DNA of 64,000 bases from JALSNL01 sp036479585 (GCA_965224785.1 OZ245062.1:2232001-2296000), one strand, 5' to 3'. Positions 52,586-62,931 are shown, counted from the stretch's first letter. Program-made: numbers and translations. The notes: generated by a model from the letters alone, not told the origin.

Positions 52586-54373
52586 TTAATTCCCAGAATA
52601 GTATTGTATATCTAACTTGCTACTTAACTCACTATATTTTTTCAATTCTGCAAAATGTTTTAAGTCTTTGTAAAGATAAAAGCTTAGCCAATATCCATTA
52701 TGGTATTTTTCTCTATCTGATTTTGGTTCTAACAATTGCGCATACCAATTAACATTTATATTATTCTGTTTTGCAATACTTAAAAACTTTTCTGCCTTGC
52801 TCCACAAACCTTCAGCAACTTTTTTATATAATTCATTAAAATCTTTATATTCAAATTTTGAAATATCAATTGTATTACTGCAATCATCAATTCCTAGCTC
52901 TAACAAACTAACCTTTGTTTCCATAACTTGGTCGCCATCCAAATCGTACTCAATTAAATCCATAAAACCATTGTCATTTGTATCAGAATATTTTACTGTC
53001 CCAAATGTTTTTGGTTCTTTATCAATCAAGTTTTCCGGTTGTAAGTTTGGACCTCTCCACCCTTGCCAACCTTGGTAATACTTTGCATTTTGGTCAATTC
53101 GCCACGCTCCCCACTCTGCTCCCAAAAGATGTAATCGTCCATCAAACTTACCAATGTACAACTTCCCTTCTCCTGAAAAATCTAAATCCCATTCACCTCT
53201 ATCACCAGCTACATCAGCTTGTGGATTGTGATCTAAGCCTCCATTTTTACTTCCAACTTTATACAAATCTTTTGGATCATAAAACTCAACTCGTTCCCAT
53301 CTATGGCAATCATCATCTTCATCAAACACAAACCAACATTCATTCCAATTTGCTCTTTCAAACGGAAGTTTATATCCAGATTCATGATCTGCATAAACTA
53401 ACTCATCCAACTGTCGCCATTTAGGATCAAAGAAATATTTATCAGCTTCGGGTAAACCTCGTAATGATTTATACTTATGAACTTGATCGGAATAATCAAA
53501 TCCTTCTCCTGAAAATTTCAAACTCATATCATAATCCAATTCATTTTCCGGAGTTGAATCATTATCTAAATCAAAACCCATTTGGATTGAACTTATTTTT
53601 TTAGTGAACAATACAGATGGCTCTATAGTATCAAGGTCTTGCTCGTCTTTAACAGCTGGTAATCCTTTTACAATTTTGGGATCATCAATATATCGTATCG
53701 ACATTTCAGTTTGTCCATCATTATCTGGATCATAAAAAAGAAAAGGATTTTCCCAATTATATCTCAAGTCATTTACGTTAAATGTATTTGCATGAACTTT
53801 TAGAAATATACTCTTGCCATGATAATCTAAAAAAAACTTTGCTCTACCGGAATGCTCCCAACCTTCCATTATGATTGTGTTCCAATCTATATAATTATAA
53901 AGTTGATCTTTGTCTGAATCAATAAACCACATATAATGAGCCAACCACAATCCTCTATCATCTAAACCGGAGTAATCCACAACCACTTGTAAATCAGCAA
54001 GGTTATCTCCGTCTTCGTCATTCCAATCAATAATTATATCATGTCCACCACCATAATTTCCATCATTGTTTCTGTCAATCATTAGGCAATCGCTATCCAT
54101 ATCACCTTCAATATCTCCTTCCTTCATGTCATCGTCATCGTCAATCCATTGAATTGGGATGCTCCCATTTATTTTTGTTTGAAGAACATCTGGGTCTCCG
54201 TCATTATCAAGATCAATGTAAGTAATCTTTTCTCCAACTAAAGGCAAAGGCATTCTAAATGGAGTTAAGTGGTTGTTACTTTGCCAATACTTTGCTCTTT
54301 CACTTTTATCTTGAGCTACAATCTGTATAAAAGTTAAAGTGAATAAAAAATAAATTAGTAAATTTTTAAGCAT
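52586..54373 (-). CDS. Secreted protein with repeated Ca-binding-like DxDxDG loops, function unknown
   Basis: A 595-residue protein with signal peptide (NLLIYFLFTLTFIQIVAQ). No family is recognised. At least seven acidic loops of EF-hand/dockerin-like form are spread along it: DLDNDGDPDV (near 57), DRNNDGNYGG (near 101), DWNDEDGDN, DPDNDGQTE, DLDNDSTPEN, DTNDNGFMD and DLDGDQVME. Aromatic-rich stretches between them (HYMWFIDSDKD, ERANWNECWFVFDED) suggest a large beta structure. It is 15 nt from GH88 and inside the uronate operon, so it is a candidate new polysaccharide-active or binding protein. Confidence 0.6.
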   Translation of the reverse strand: MLKNLLIYFLFTLTFIQIVAQDKSERAKYWQSNNHLTPFRMPLPLVGEKITYIDLDNDGDPDVLQTKINGSIPIQWIDDDDDMKEGDIEGDMDSDCLMIDRNNDGNYGGGHDIIIDWNDEDGDNLADLQVVVDYSGLDDRGLWLAHYMWFIDSDKDQLYNYIDWNTIIMEGWEHSGRAKFFLDYHGKSIFLKVHANTFNVNDLRYNWENPFLFYDPDNDGQTEMSIRYIDDPKIVKGLPAVKDEQDLDTIEPSVLFTKKISSIQMGFDLDNDSTPENELDYDMSLKFSGEGFDYSDQVHKYKSLRGLPEADKYFFDPKWRQLDELVYADHESGYKLPFERANWNECWFVFDEDDDCHRWERVEFYDPKDLYKVGSKNGGLDHNPQADVAGDRGEWDLDFSGEGKLYIGKFDGRLHLLGAEWGAWRIDQNAKYYQGWQGWRGPNLQPENLIDKEPKTFGTVKYSDTNDNGFMDLIEYDLDGDQVMETKVSLLELGIDDCSNTIDISKFEYKDFNELYKKVAEGLWSKAEKFLSIAKQNNINVNWYAQLLEPKSDREKYHNGYWLSFYLYKDLKHFAELKKYSELSSKLDIQYYSGN

Positions 54374-54388
54374 ATTTTTTCCAAATTC

Positions 54389-55828
54389 TTATTGAAGTAT
54401 AACCATTTTTTTTGACTGAGAAAAACCATTAGAAATTAACTGATAATAATATATTCCACTTGCATAACTTGTTGCATCAAAATAAAAAGCATGAGTTCCG
54501 GAAGATTGTTTCTCATTTAGATATGAACTCATTTTCTTACCAATTGAATTATAAATATTTAGTTTTACAAAACTATCTTTTGCAAGCTTATAATTTATTA
54601 CTGTACTTGGGTTAAACGGATTAGGATAATTTTGAAATAATTCAAAATGAGAATTAATTAATATTTCATTTTCTTTAATTGATGTAACAGAGTTTTTATA
54701 TCTCATCAAAGCTTCTAAGAAGTAGTAATCAGCATAAATCAAACCACGTTCAGAATCTCCCGAACGAACACAAGCACGCTTAATAACTGAATGATAGTTA
54801 CTATTTTTTGCTAAATAATTATTCACTAAAGAATTTAGAATATCAACAGCAGAATTTTTATATTTATCATCATCAACATATTTTGCTAGTTCGAATAATG
54901 CCGAACAAGTTATTGCTGCTGCAGATGCATCTTTACTGACATTAGGAATATTTGGATCTTTAAAATCTGAGTATGGAACAAAATCATCAGGTAAATTATC
55001 AATAAAGTAATCACTTAGTTTTTTTGCTGCAGTAAGAAAAGTATCGTTCTTTGTATATTGATACATCATAGTAAAACCATATATTCCCCAAGCTTGACCA
55101 CGAGACCAAGTTGATTCTATATTATAACCTTGATGAGTATCTTTATTTTTAATAGAACCATCATTATTATAATCAACAATATGATAGGTGCTACCATCTT
55201 CTCTTATATGATTTTCTAATGTTTTCTTTGCATGTTTTATTGCAATTGTTTTTAACTCTTCGTCTCCTCCATTTTCGGATGCCCATAAAAGTAATTCCAA
55301 GTTCATCATATTATCTACAATTACTGGATAATTCCAATTTCCCCAACTCCACGAACGAATAGAACCAACAGTTTCATCATATCTAGAAGCTAAAGAATTT
55401 GCTGCTGTAATAATTATATTCTTATAATCTTCATTAGGAGTAATTCTATTTGCATTTCCATAACTACAAAATATTTGGAATCCTACATCATGATTTCCAG
55501 TATCATTTTTTTGAGATTCTAAATCTTTGGTCCATCTAGTTGCAATATCTAGCCAATAGCTATTGTCACCAACTAGTTCACTCATATACCAAGAAACTCC
55601 AGCAAAAAATCCACTTATCCACCATTTTCTATTTGAAAATTCCCAACGTCCGGATGATATATTGGTTTGATTTGGATGCAATGACGAATTATCATTCATT
55701 TCTAGTATTGTATTTTTCATCTGTTCATTTGCAAATTTAATTGTTGAATCAATTGTTTCAACTGCTATCTGTCCAACAATAAATGATTGAACACAGAAAA
55801 AGATGACCGATAATAATACTTTTTTCAA
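54389..55828 (-). CDS. GH88 unsaturated glucuronyl hydrolase with T9SS tail
   Basis: A 479-residue secreted enzyme. Signal peptide VLLSVIFFCVQSFIVGQ; (alpha/alpha)6 catalytic domain with Asp114 in NHDVGFQIF and Asp172 in VDNMMNLELL, the two acids of unsaturated glucuronyl hydrolases. It removes the unsaturated uronate that lyases leave at the chain end. Residues from about 395 form a type IX secretion sorting domain (NYPNPFNPSTVIN, ...SGIYYYQLI). TTG start, since no ATG lies before the signal peptide. It feeds KduI and KduD. Confidence 0.9.
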   Translation of the reverse strand: MKKVLLSVIFFCVQSFIVGQIAVETIDSTIKFANEQMKNTILEMNDNSSLHPNQTNISSGRWEFSNRKWWISGFFAGVSWYMSELVGDNSYWLDIATRWTKDLESQKNDTGNHDVGFQIFCSYGNANRITPNEDYKNIIITAANSLASRYDETVGSIRSWSWGNWNYPVIVDNMMNLELLLWASENGGDEELKTIAIKHAKKTLENHIREDGSTYHIVDYNNDGSIKNKDTHQGYNIESTWSRGQAWGIYGFTMMYQYTKNDTFLTAAKKLSDYFIDNLPDDFVPYSDFKDPNIPNVSKDASAAAITCSALFELAKYVDDDKYKNSAVDILNSLVNNYLAKNSNYHSVIKRACVRSGDSERGLIYADYYFLEALMRYKNSVTSIKENEILINSHFELFQNYPNPFNPSTVINYKLAKDSFVKLNIYNSIGKKMSSYLNEKQSSGTHAFYFDATSYASGIYYYQLISNGFSQSKKMVILQ

Positions 55829-55870
55829 AATTGTTTTTTACCCATACTTATGAAAATATTTAACTCTTAT

Positions 55871-57502
55871 TTATTTTAATAAAAGCATTTTACGAGTTTG
55901 AACATAATCACCAGACAAAAGATTATAAAAATAAATACCTGATGATACATCATTCCCTAAATTATCAGTTCCATCCCAATCAACAGAGTAACTACCAACA
56001 ATTTGATTCTGATTTACCAATATTTTGATTCTTTGTCCGAGTGAATTGTAAATTGAAATTTTCACTTCACTTGTTTTCGGTAGAGTGTAACTAATTTTTG
56101 TACTTGGATTAAATGGATTAGGATAATTTTGTAAAAGATAAAACTGATTTTTGTTTACTTCTTTACTACTGATGTTTGTTGTTGAATCAGTAATTTCATA
56201 AGCACCAATATCATAACCACTGCCTTGAGGTCTAAGAGTTCCATTAAAATCAAAACTTGGTGCTAATTCTTGCGAACCTACATCAAGAAGTGTTTTCCCA
56301 TTTAGAGTAAAATTAAATTTCGGATAAAAATTATAATTGTCATAATCGCTACAAAAGGCATTTGCATTTGCATCCACAACGTTATGATCATTTATGCTCC
56401 CACTTCCAGCCAAATTTGTTGCCGTAGTTAAATTATTTCTAATTACATTACCAGTACTTTTTCTTCCATCTTTATGTGGAAAAATTCCAATCCAAGGCGG
56501 ACCAGCTATCTTGCTCCCACCAGGATTTGGGAGCACGGTATTATTAACAATCCGTGTGTCTTTTGCTCCATACAAAGATATTCCATGCCAATGTTCAACA
56601 ACAATTACATTATTTTCAATTATACAATTATTATAAAATCCATCGAAGAAACCCATACCTTGCATTAATCCTCTAAAAGGCTGATCTAACTTTTCATAGT
56701 TAAGAACAAAATTTCCTCTAACTATCAATCCATTTACTCCATCGTCAAAATCCCATGCTTGTATTCCATCTTCATGATTTCCATCATGCGTATTTGCATC
56801 TAGTTCAATACTATTTTTAACTATATTACTTTCAATTCTACAAAAATCTGCTCCACCAATTCTTATTCCATCACCTGAAAAGTTTTCTATAATATTCTTT
56901 TCAACAATTGCCGAATCACACTCTTCCGTAAGTTGAATTGCAAAAGCAATATTGAAAAGATGATTATTTCTAATTACATTATTTTGACCGAAATCTATAA
57001 TTCCGCTCCAAACATTGTTTCTCCAATCTAATAACACCCAACTTGAAGCATCTTCAATGGAATAGAATTTACAGTTTTGAACTATATTTTTTTTTGAATT
57101 TTTTCCGAAACTTAAATGCATACCATTAGAAAAACTACTCACGTTTCCAGTTCCAGTATTCCCTTCTTGCGTAAAAGTTAATCCGTCAAGAACCCAATTT
57201 GAGCCATCAATTATAAAATTAAGCAGTAAGGGTGCGTTATTTTTTTGTGCAATAATAGTAATTGAAGATGTGGGATTGTTACTTATCAAAACTCTATTGC
57301 CGTGATACCCACTACCTAGAAAAAGAGTATCTCCACCAACAAATAAATTAGCTTTTTGAAGCATCACACTATCAAGAGTACTCCATGAATTATTTATTGA
57401 TCCGTCATTATTCATTGAACCAGTTTGAGGATCGACATAGTAATTTTTACTGAAAAGTAAGTTCAGACATAAAATAAAAAATAGAAATATATTTTTTTTC
57501 AT
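55871..57502 (-). CDS. Right-handed beta-helix protein with T9SS tail (pectate lyase-like)
   Basis: A 543-residue secreted protein. After the signal peptide, residues about 60-400 form repeated beta-helix coils rich in N-x-I/V-x-N-N (ENNVIVVEHWHGISLYG, RIVNNTVLPN, DGIRIGGADFC), as in pectate lyases, PL6/PL9-type enzymes and DUF1565 proteins. Catalytic residues cannot be assigned. A T9SS type A domain (NYPNPFNPSTKIS, then WDGTDNLGNDVSSGIYFY) ends the chain. It is 42 nt from GH88, in a locus devoted to pectin, so a lyase role is plausible. Confidence 0.82.
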   Translation of the reverse strand: MKKNIFLFFILCLNLLFSKNYYVDPQTGSMNNDGSINNSWSTLDSVMLQKANLFVGGDTLFLGSGYHGNRVLISNNPTSSITIIAQKNNAPLLLNFIIDGSNWVLDGLTFTQEGNTGTGNVSSFSNGMHLSFGKNSKKNIVQNCKFYSIEDASSWVLLDWRNNVWSGIIDFGQNNVIRNNHLFNIAFAIQLTEECDSAIVEKNIIENFSGDGIRIGGADFCRIESNIVKNSIELDANTHDGNHEDGIQAWDFDDGVNGLIVRGNFVLNYEKLDQPFRGLMQGMGFFDGFYNNCIIENNVIVVEHWHGISLYGAKDTRIVNNTVLPNPGGSKIAGPPWIGIFPHKDGRKSTGNVIRNNLTTATNLAGSGSINDHNVVDANANAFCSDYDNYNFYPKFNFTLNGKTLLDVGSQELAPSFDFNGTLRPQGSGYDIGAYEITDSTTNISSKEVNKNQFYLLQNYPNPFNPSTKISYTLPKTSEVKISIYNSLGQRIKILVNQNQIVGSYSVDWDGTDNLGNDVSSGIYFYNLLSGDYVQTRKMLLLK

Positions 57503-57554
57503 CTTTGTTTTTTTGTTTTGCTTTATTTCAAATTTAAGAATAATATAAAAAAAT

Positions 57555-57588
57555 AGGAGGGCTTAATATTAAAAAATATTAAACCCTC
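57555..57588 (-). terminator. Terminator hairpin after the T9SS beta-helix gene
   Basis: 15-bp stem (ggagggcttaatatt at 57555-57569 and its partner at 57574-57588, one C-A mismatch) with a 4-nt loop, followed on the minus strand by TATTTTTTT. It terminates the receptor/beta-helix transcript or acts as a leader attenuator of the gene at 55871-57502. Confidence 0.85.
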
Positions 57589-57625
57589 CATATACCATTC
57601 ACAACTAACTAGGATTTTTTATTGA

Positions 57626-59797
57626 TTATTTCATTAAAAGCATTTTACGAGTTTCAATAAATTGCCCTGCATTTATTTTGTAAAAATAAATACCAGTTGA
57701 AACTTTATTGTTACTAACATCTGTTCCATTCCAATCAACAGAATAGTTTCCTACTGATTGTTCAGCATTAACAAGTGTTTTCACTTTTTGTCCAAGACTG
57801 TTAAACACTTCTATATTAACATTAGTAACCTCTGCAACAGAATAATTTATAACTGTTGTTGGGTTAAATGGATTAGGATAATTTTGTTCAATTGCAAATT
57901 CAGTTGGTAATTCACTATCTGTTTTTTCAACATCAGTTACAAGAGTAAAATCATCATCCAAGAAAGAAGGATTTAATCTACTTCCAGGAACTCCACCAAA
58001 TTGTTGCAGTTCATTAATTATCATTGCCATATAGCCTAAACTCTCTTGTGGTGTACTTGTTCTGAAACCATAGTCTGTACCTATTACAACTGCAGAACCT
58101 CCAGCAGGAGTAACTTCAACAGAATACTTTTGTGCAGGAACATCAACAGTAACATTAATTGTGTATTCTTTTCCTGCCTCATAGGCTAATTCATTAAGAG
58201 CTTCATAAGCACCACCGTTTCTTGCATCAACCTTACCAGTGCTATTCATTCTAACTAAAACTCCCATATCTCCAAATGCTCCAACTTCGCCTTTTGCTAA
58301 ACCAGTAACTCCGTCCATTGGAGAGTGTGTTGGAGTAACTTTCCAACTAGCTGTGAACAAACCAGTTTGAACAGTAATTTGTTTATTTTCAATTGGTGCT
58401 AATGCATTTCCACCAGCAATTTCTTCTTCAACATAATTTGCTCTTTGTGCTGGGAACCAGTTTAAATCACCAACAGGTAAACCATCATGACCAGCAGTAA
58501 GCAAAGTTGCATCAGAATAAGCTAAGCCTTCTGGTAGAGGCCATGAAATTCCATTTAGAATATCAACACCTTTGTGCTCATCATAGTTACGTTTACTTGC
58601 TGCAGTTCCCCAAGTTGTATCTGGAGATGAATCTCTATGTTCTCTACACCAAGTTGCTATTTCACCTAAAATCCAAGTATCCATATCAACATCTATAAAT
58701 TTAGGATCAATTTCAAGATTATCTGCTTCATTTAAGCCAGGCCATGTTGCATTGTCATTAAATATACCTTGAGTACTATCATTCATCCATACTGGAGCAA
58801 AAACATATTCGTAAGAATCCCAATAATCTTTTATTTGTTGAGGCCAGAAGTAAGCATTATTTGTTAAGTTAATTATTCTATTTTCTTTTGTTAACCCTGC
58901 TTCAGATTGAATACTATCTGGGATTTCAGTAAACTGTACAATTGCAGCCTGATGTCCTCCTGGAAAAAACCAACCAGCACCTCTTGATTTTTCTGTATCT
59001 CCATAGGCTAAAGCACCATACCAAAGATTACTTCTAACATTTCCTTTTCCTAAAAATCTCATACGAAAATCATCTATTGCCGAAGTGTAAATTGTATTAT
59101 GTTCAATTACAGCGTAAGTTGCTGTATGATTTTCTTGGAAAAGCCAAAAAGAAGTATTGTTAAAATACGTACAGTTTGTAACTACAAGAGTATCAATTTG
59201 TAATGCAGGTAATTGTACTTGCTGCCCAATAAATGGATGAATATCAGATACTCCATTTCTCCAAACACAATCTCTAAAGTATGCACGAAGATGATTACTA
59301 CCATACATTGTTGTAGTACCGCCACCAAAAGCATTAAACACACAACCTTGGAAAGTAATACTCACATCATCTGCAGCTACTACAATTGCTTGAGTAAATA
59401 CAGGTTGTACTCTATCTAAAGTAACACCATTAAAAAAGATATTTGTAAAATAGCTTTCAGTAGCACTACCAATTAAATTAATTAGTGTTCCTATATCCTT
59501 ACCTTCAGCATCCTTTCCAGGAGAAAGCATAGGTGGTCGTCCTTCACCATCGGCAGCTATTAACCTAACAGAATAATTAGCTTTTAGAGTTGCAGGCATA
59601 AGATAGACTGCACCTCTCTCAAGTCTGTATATCCTATTGGGGTTTGCTCTGGCACCTGTTGCTAAAGTATCACCTTCAATAGTTGGCACTAAGTTCTTTA
59701 GATCAGCACCGGGTGGAACATCCATAATATCTTGTGCAATTACCTGCACAGATAAAACAGAAAGTAAAAAAATAAATGAAAATAAAAATCTTTTCAT
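57626..59797 (-). CDS. Secreted beta-helix-like protein with T9SS tail, 723 residues
   Basis: Signal peptide FLFSFIFLLSVLSVQVIAQ, then a beta-helix-like region (residues about 50-290: RLERGAVYLMPATL, FNGVTLDRVQ, CVFNAFGGGTTTMYGSNHL). A middle part with WNDSTQGIFND and AAD-like loops is followed by a beta-sandwich domain (residues about 490-620: ASWKVTPTHSPMDGVTG ... YTINVTVDVPAQKYSVEV), then the T9SS tail (NYPNPFNPTTVINY ... KLLLMK-type end). It is 54 nt downstream of the TonB receptor, where Bacteroidetes would place SusD. A glycan lyase or binding role is inferred from location. Confidence 0.75.
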   Translation of the reverse strand: MKRFLFSFIFLLSVLSVQVIAQDIMDVPPGADLKNLVPTIEGDTLATGARANPNRIYRLERGAVYLMPATLKANYSVRLIAADGEGRPPMLSPGKDAEGKDIGTLINLIGSATESYFTNIFFNGVTLDRVQPVFTQAIVVAADDVSITFQGCVFNAFGGGTTTMYGSNHLRAYFRDCVWRNGVSDIHPFIGQQVQLPALQIDTLVVTNCTYFNNTSFWLFQENHTATYAVIEHNTIYTSAIDDFRMRFLGKGNVRSNLWYGALAYGDTEKSRGAGWFFPGGHQAAIVQFTEIPDSIQSEAGLTKENRIINLTNNAYFWPQQIKDYWDSYEYVFAPVWMNDSTQGIFNDNATWPGLNEADNLEIDPKFIDVDMDTWILGEIATWCREHRDSSPDTTWGTAASKRNYDEHKGVDILNGISWPLPEGLAYSDATLLTAGHDGLPVGDLNWFPAQRANYVEEEIAGGNALAPIENKQITVQTGLFTASWKVTPTHSPMDGVTGLAKGEVGAFGDMGVLVRMNSTGKVDARNGGAYEALNELAYEAGKEYTINVTVDVPAQKYSVEVTPAGGSAVVIGTDYGFRTSTPQESLGYMAMIINELQQFGGVPGSRLNPSFLDDDFTLVTDVEKTDSELPTEFAIEQNYPNPFNPTTVINYSVAEVTNVNIEVFNSLGQKVKTLVNAEQSVGNYSVDWNGTDVSNNKVSTGIYFYKINAGQFIETRKMLLMK

Positions 59798-59851
59798 TGA
59801 GTACTCCCTTTTTTTAGTTAGACAATTAGTTAGTTAGTTCTAAAAATATGT

Positions 59852-62758
59852 TTACATTTTAATTCTAAGACCAAAATCGACTGTCATTCCATAATGTTGG
59901 ATTTTTGCATCCCACTTTGCACCTTTAACCAAATCTCTATCAAGTGCACTAGTAATGTTATTAAAGTTTAGAAACAATTGTATGCCATACCACGGTAACT
60001 TTTGCTTTGCTGTAAAATCCCATCTTAAATATTCATCTGCAAATTGAGTTTCTTCTGGCCAAAATTCTGCTTTTTTAAATATCTTTGATTGATACAGCAT
60101 TGATAAACGAGCTGAAAAATCTTCATAATCATATCCAATCTGTATATTTACTATGTCATCCGGCTGATCAATTAGTTGACTTGTATATGATGAATCAACA
60201 TTATTATAAAGTCTAGGAAAAGATAAAGGATCGCCAGTAATATCTACTATTTTAGTAATTGGATATTTTGCTTCCGAAGATATATGAGTATAATTAATAT
60301 TAAAAACCAATCCTTTAAGAAAGCCTGGCAAATACCAAAAGTTGGTTTGCCAATCAAGTTCAATACCAAAAACATCTGCATTATGCTCATTGTTTGCAAA
60401 AGTAAAAATACTATTAAATCTAAATTCCTGACCTAGACCATATTCTGCAGGATCAATAATGGTTCGTCTTCCTAAATTAAAAATCATATCCTTAATAGTT
60501 TTCTTAAAAACTCCAATTGTAAATAACCCAACATAATTTTCGTGGAAAGACATATAGAAATCTAAATTCTCAGAGCGTTCAGGTTTTAATCTGTAATTAT
60601 TCCAGCTGACATTATCCGCCCAAATATCCTTTCTAGGCATAATTAAATTATAATTGGGTCTAGAAAGAGTTTGGGTATATGCAAGACGAACATCAAACCA
60701 ATCAACCGGAGCATATTTTAGATGAATCATTGGAAGTAGGAAATCATTATTACGGGTAACTGTTGTATCTTTGAATCTGTAGTACTGTTCTGCATAAGCA
60801 ATATTAGTAACCCCAGTAACCCCAGTATATGTTGTTTGATTTTTTTCGTAACGAACTCCAGGAATGAATGTTAAATGAGAACCAATTTTGATATCTGTCA
60901 TAATATAAGCGGCACTATAATCTTCTGTTCCAGAATAGTCAAATGAATTTGTCGTCCGTTCATTTTCAATAAAACCGTAATTACCAAAATTTGAAGTAGT
61001 TTCCAAAACATCCCAAACCCGACGCATCAATTCTAAATCAGCAACCCGACTCATAGAATATTCACCATCTAAAAAATTCAAATGATCAAAGGATTCGCTA
61101 ACTAAACTGAAAGGAATCTGTTGACCTTTTGCAAGATTTTCAAATTCTGGGAAAGCTTGTCTTATTGCTTCATTTGTTGGTGTACTACTTCCAATAAATA
61201 AATCACTACCAAAAGCATCTTTATTGAATGAACGATCTTTGTTTCTATATTTTCCACCTATTTTTATATTACCATTAACTTGTTTAGTTAGAGAAAAGTC
61301 ATATTGTAAATTCAAGGCAACTTCAAATTGTTGCTCAATGGTTTTTTCAAAAGTTTCACTAGCCAAATCAAAAGTTGTAGATGCATCATTTATAGTGGCA
61401 AAATCATAAATCTCTGATGGTGCAATGGCATCATCTTGTACATTAGCTGAAAGTGCACCTATCTGATTAAATAGAAACCTTAAATTACCTGGACTTTCAC
61501 TTCCAGCATTTGAATGAGAAAGTTTTGCTTCAACTTTAAAACTACCAAATCGTTGTTCATAATCAAGAATGTTACTTAATGTATTTAGATCATATTGTTC
61601 ATCTAAAGCTTCATAAGAATGTATTCTACGATTTATTGGATTAAATATTTCATTGTATCTATTTATATTTGTTCCACTAGAATTAAAGAAGTTTTTAAAA
61701 TGAATTACGCCATCGTTGATTTTATAGTCAAGTACTAATGTTGCACCCATACGTGAACGTTCTCTAATAGCGTCAGTAAGTTTTAGATTTTGAATAAAAA
61801 GTGGATTATTTTTTCCTATAACAGCACTATTCTCAACTTTGTATGTTGCACTTAATTCATTTGCACTTCTATTTCTTTTTTCTAAATTACCCTGAAAATA
61901 AATACCTAGTTTGTCATCAAAAAAACGATTACTAATACTTCCATTAATAATGTAATCTGAATAGGTTGATTTAAGATTGTTATATCCTCCTTGAGAAACA
62001 AGGTCAAACTTCCAACCCGGATCTGCTTCTCTTAATTTGAAATTTATTAAACCTCCAATAAAATCAGCATCATGATCAGCAGTAGCAGCTTTGATAACCT
62101 CTATACCATCTAGAGAATAAGGCGAGATCATACTTATATCAGTACTCCTATCTTGTCCACTTGCAGACATTGAAACTCCCTCAATTGTTACTTTATTGTA
62201 TTTGGGTGATAACCCACGAACAACTACTTTGTTGCCCTCTCCACCACTTCTGAGAACAGAAACACCGGGAAGTCGTCCAACAGATTCTGCAGCATTTGCA
62301 TCTGGTAGCTCTTGCAATTTTTCGGCTGAGACAACATTTTTGATGGACTTAGAAGAAAGTTGTTCATTTATAGCACTCATCTGCCCTTTTGCTTGAGCAG
62401 TAACTACTACGTCTTCAGTTTCTAAACCTCCACTAAATCCTAATTCAATTTCTAGTTGGAGAGTTTTGTCTGCTTCAACATTAATTGTAATATTTTGTAC
62501 TTCATAGCCAATATAAGAAGCACGCAATGTATATTCACCAGTTGGAATATTAGTTAATCTAAAATTACCATCAATATCAGAAGCCGCTCCAAAACCAGTT
62601 CCAATAAGAAAAACATTTGTGCCAATCAGTGCTTCCCCAGTTGCCTTGTCTTTAACACTACCCTTAACATTACCTTTTGATTGGGCAAATAATTGAGATG
62701 AAAACAATAGAACTAAGAATAAAACTGATGAGTAAAGTGCGGATTTTCTTTTGTACAT
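59852..62758 (-). CDS. TonB-dependent outer-membrane receptor (SusC-like, no SusD)
   Basis: A 968-residue receptor. Signal peptide (LYSSVLFLVLLFSSQLFAQ), carboxypeptidase-regulatory-like domain (residues about 28-115: GNVKGSVKDKATGEALIG), plug domain (LPDANAAESVGRLPGVSVLRSGGEGNK shortly after residue 140) and a 22-strand-type barrel ending in GLRIKM. Family members import large nutrients, here probably pectin or rhamnogalacturonan oligomers. A SusD surface lipoprotein is absent. First gene of the transcription unit; a hairpin at 62816-62846 lies in its leader. Confidence 0.92.
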   Translation of the reverse strand: MYKRKSALYSSVLFLVLLFSSQLFAQSKGNVKGSVKDKATGEALIGTNVFLIGTGFGAASDIDGNFRLTNIPTGEYTLRASYIGYEVQNITINVEADKTLQLEIELGFSGGLETEDVVVTAQAKGQMSAINEQLSSKSIKNVVSAEKLQELPDANAAESVGRLPGVSVLRSGGEGNKVVVRGLSPKYNKVTIEGVSMSASGQDRSTDISMISPYSLDGIEVIKAATADHDADFIGGLINFKLREADPGWKFDLVSQGGYNNLKSTYSDYIINGSISNRFFDDKLGIYFQGNLEKRNRSANELSATYKVENSAVIGKNNPLFIQNLKLTDAIRERSRMGATLVLDYKINDGVIHFKNFFNSSGTNINRYNEIFNPINRRIHSYEALDEQYDLNTLSNILDYEQRFGSFKVEAKLSHSNAGSESPGNLRFLFNQIGALSANVQDDAIAPSEIYDFATINDASTTFDLASETFEKTIEQQFEVALNLQYDFSLTKQVNGNIKIGGKYRNKDRSFNKDAFGSDLFIGSSTPTNEAIRQAFPEFENLAKGQQIPFSLVSESFDHLNFLDGEYSMSRVADLELMRRVWDVLETTSNFGNYGFIENERTTNSFDYSGTEDYSAAYIMTDIKIGSHLTFIPGVRYEKNQTTYTGVTGVTNIAYAEQYYRFKDTTVTRNNDFLLPMIHLKYAPVDWFDVRLAYTQTLSRPNYNLIMPRKDIWADNVSWNNYRLKPERSENLDFYMSFHENYVGLFTIGVFKKTIKDMIFNLGRRTIIDPAEYGLGQEFRFNSIFTFANNEHNADVFGIELDWQTNFWYLPGFLKGLVFNINYTHISSEAKYPITKIVDITGDPLSFPRLYNNVDSSYTSQLIDQPDDIVNIQIGYDYEDFSARLSMLYQSKIFKKAEFWPEETQFADEYLRWDFTAKQKLPWYGIQLFLNFNNITSALDRDLVKGAKWDAKIQHYGMTVDFGLRIKM

Positions 62759-62815
62759 ATTAATTCCTTTTCAAAATTAAAATTGTCTATAGTACAATTA
62801 AAGCTTTTAAAAATG

Positions 62816-62846
62816 GAGAATATAATTGTGCAAACTTATATTCTCC
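62816..62846 (-). terminator. Hairpin between rhaA and the TonB receptor gene
   Basis: Stem ggaga-tataa / ttatattctcc with one bulged base and a 10-nt loop, followed on the minus strand by ATTTTTAAAAG. It probably ends the rhaA transcript or acts as an attenuator of the receptor gene. The sequence preceding it resembles that before the hairpin at 57555-57588. Confidence 0.6.
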
Positions 62847-62931
62847 TTATCATTCATAACTAACGGGGGAATTAGTTGATGAAATTCAAATAATAAATCT
62901 TTAGAAAATATTATTTTTATTTAGAAATATT

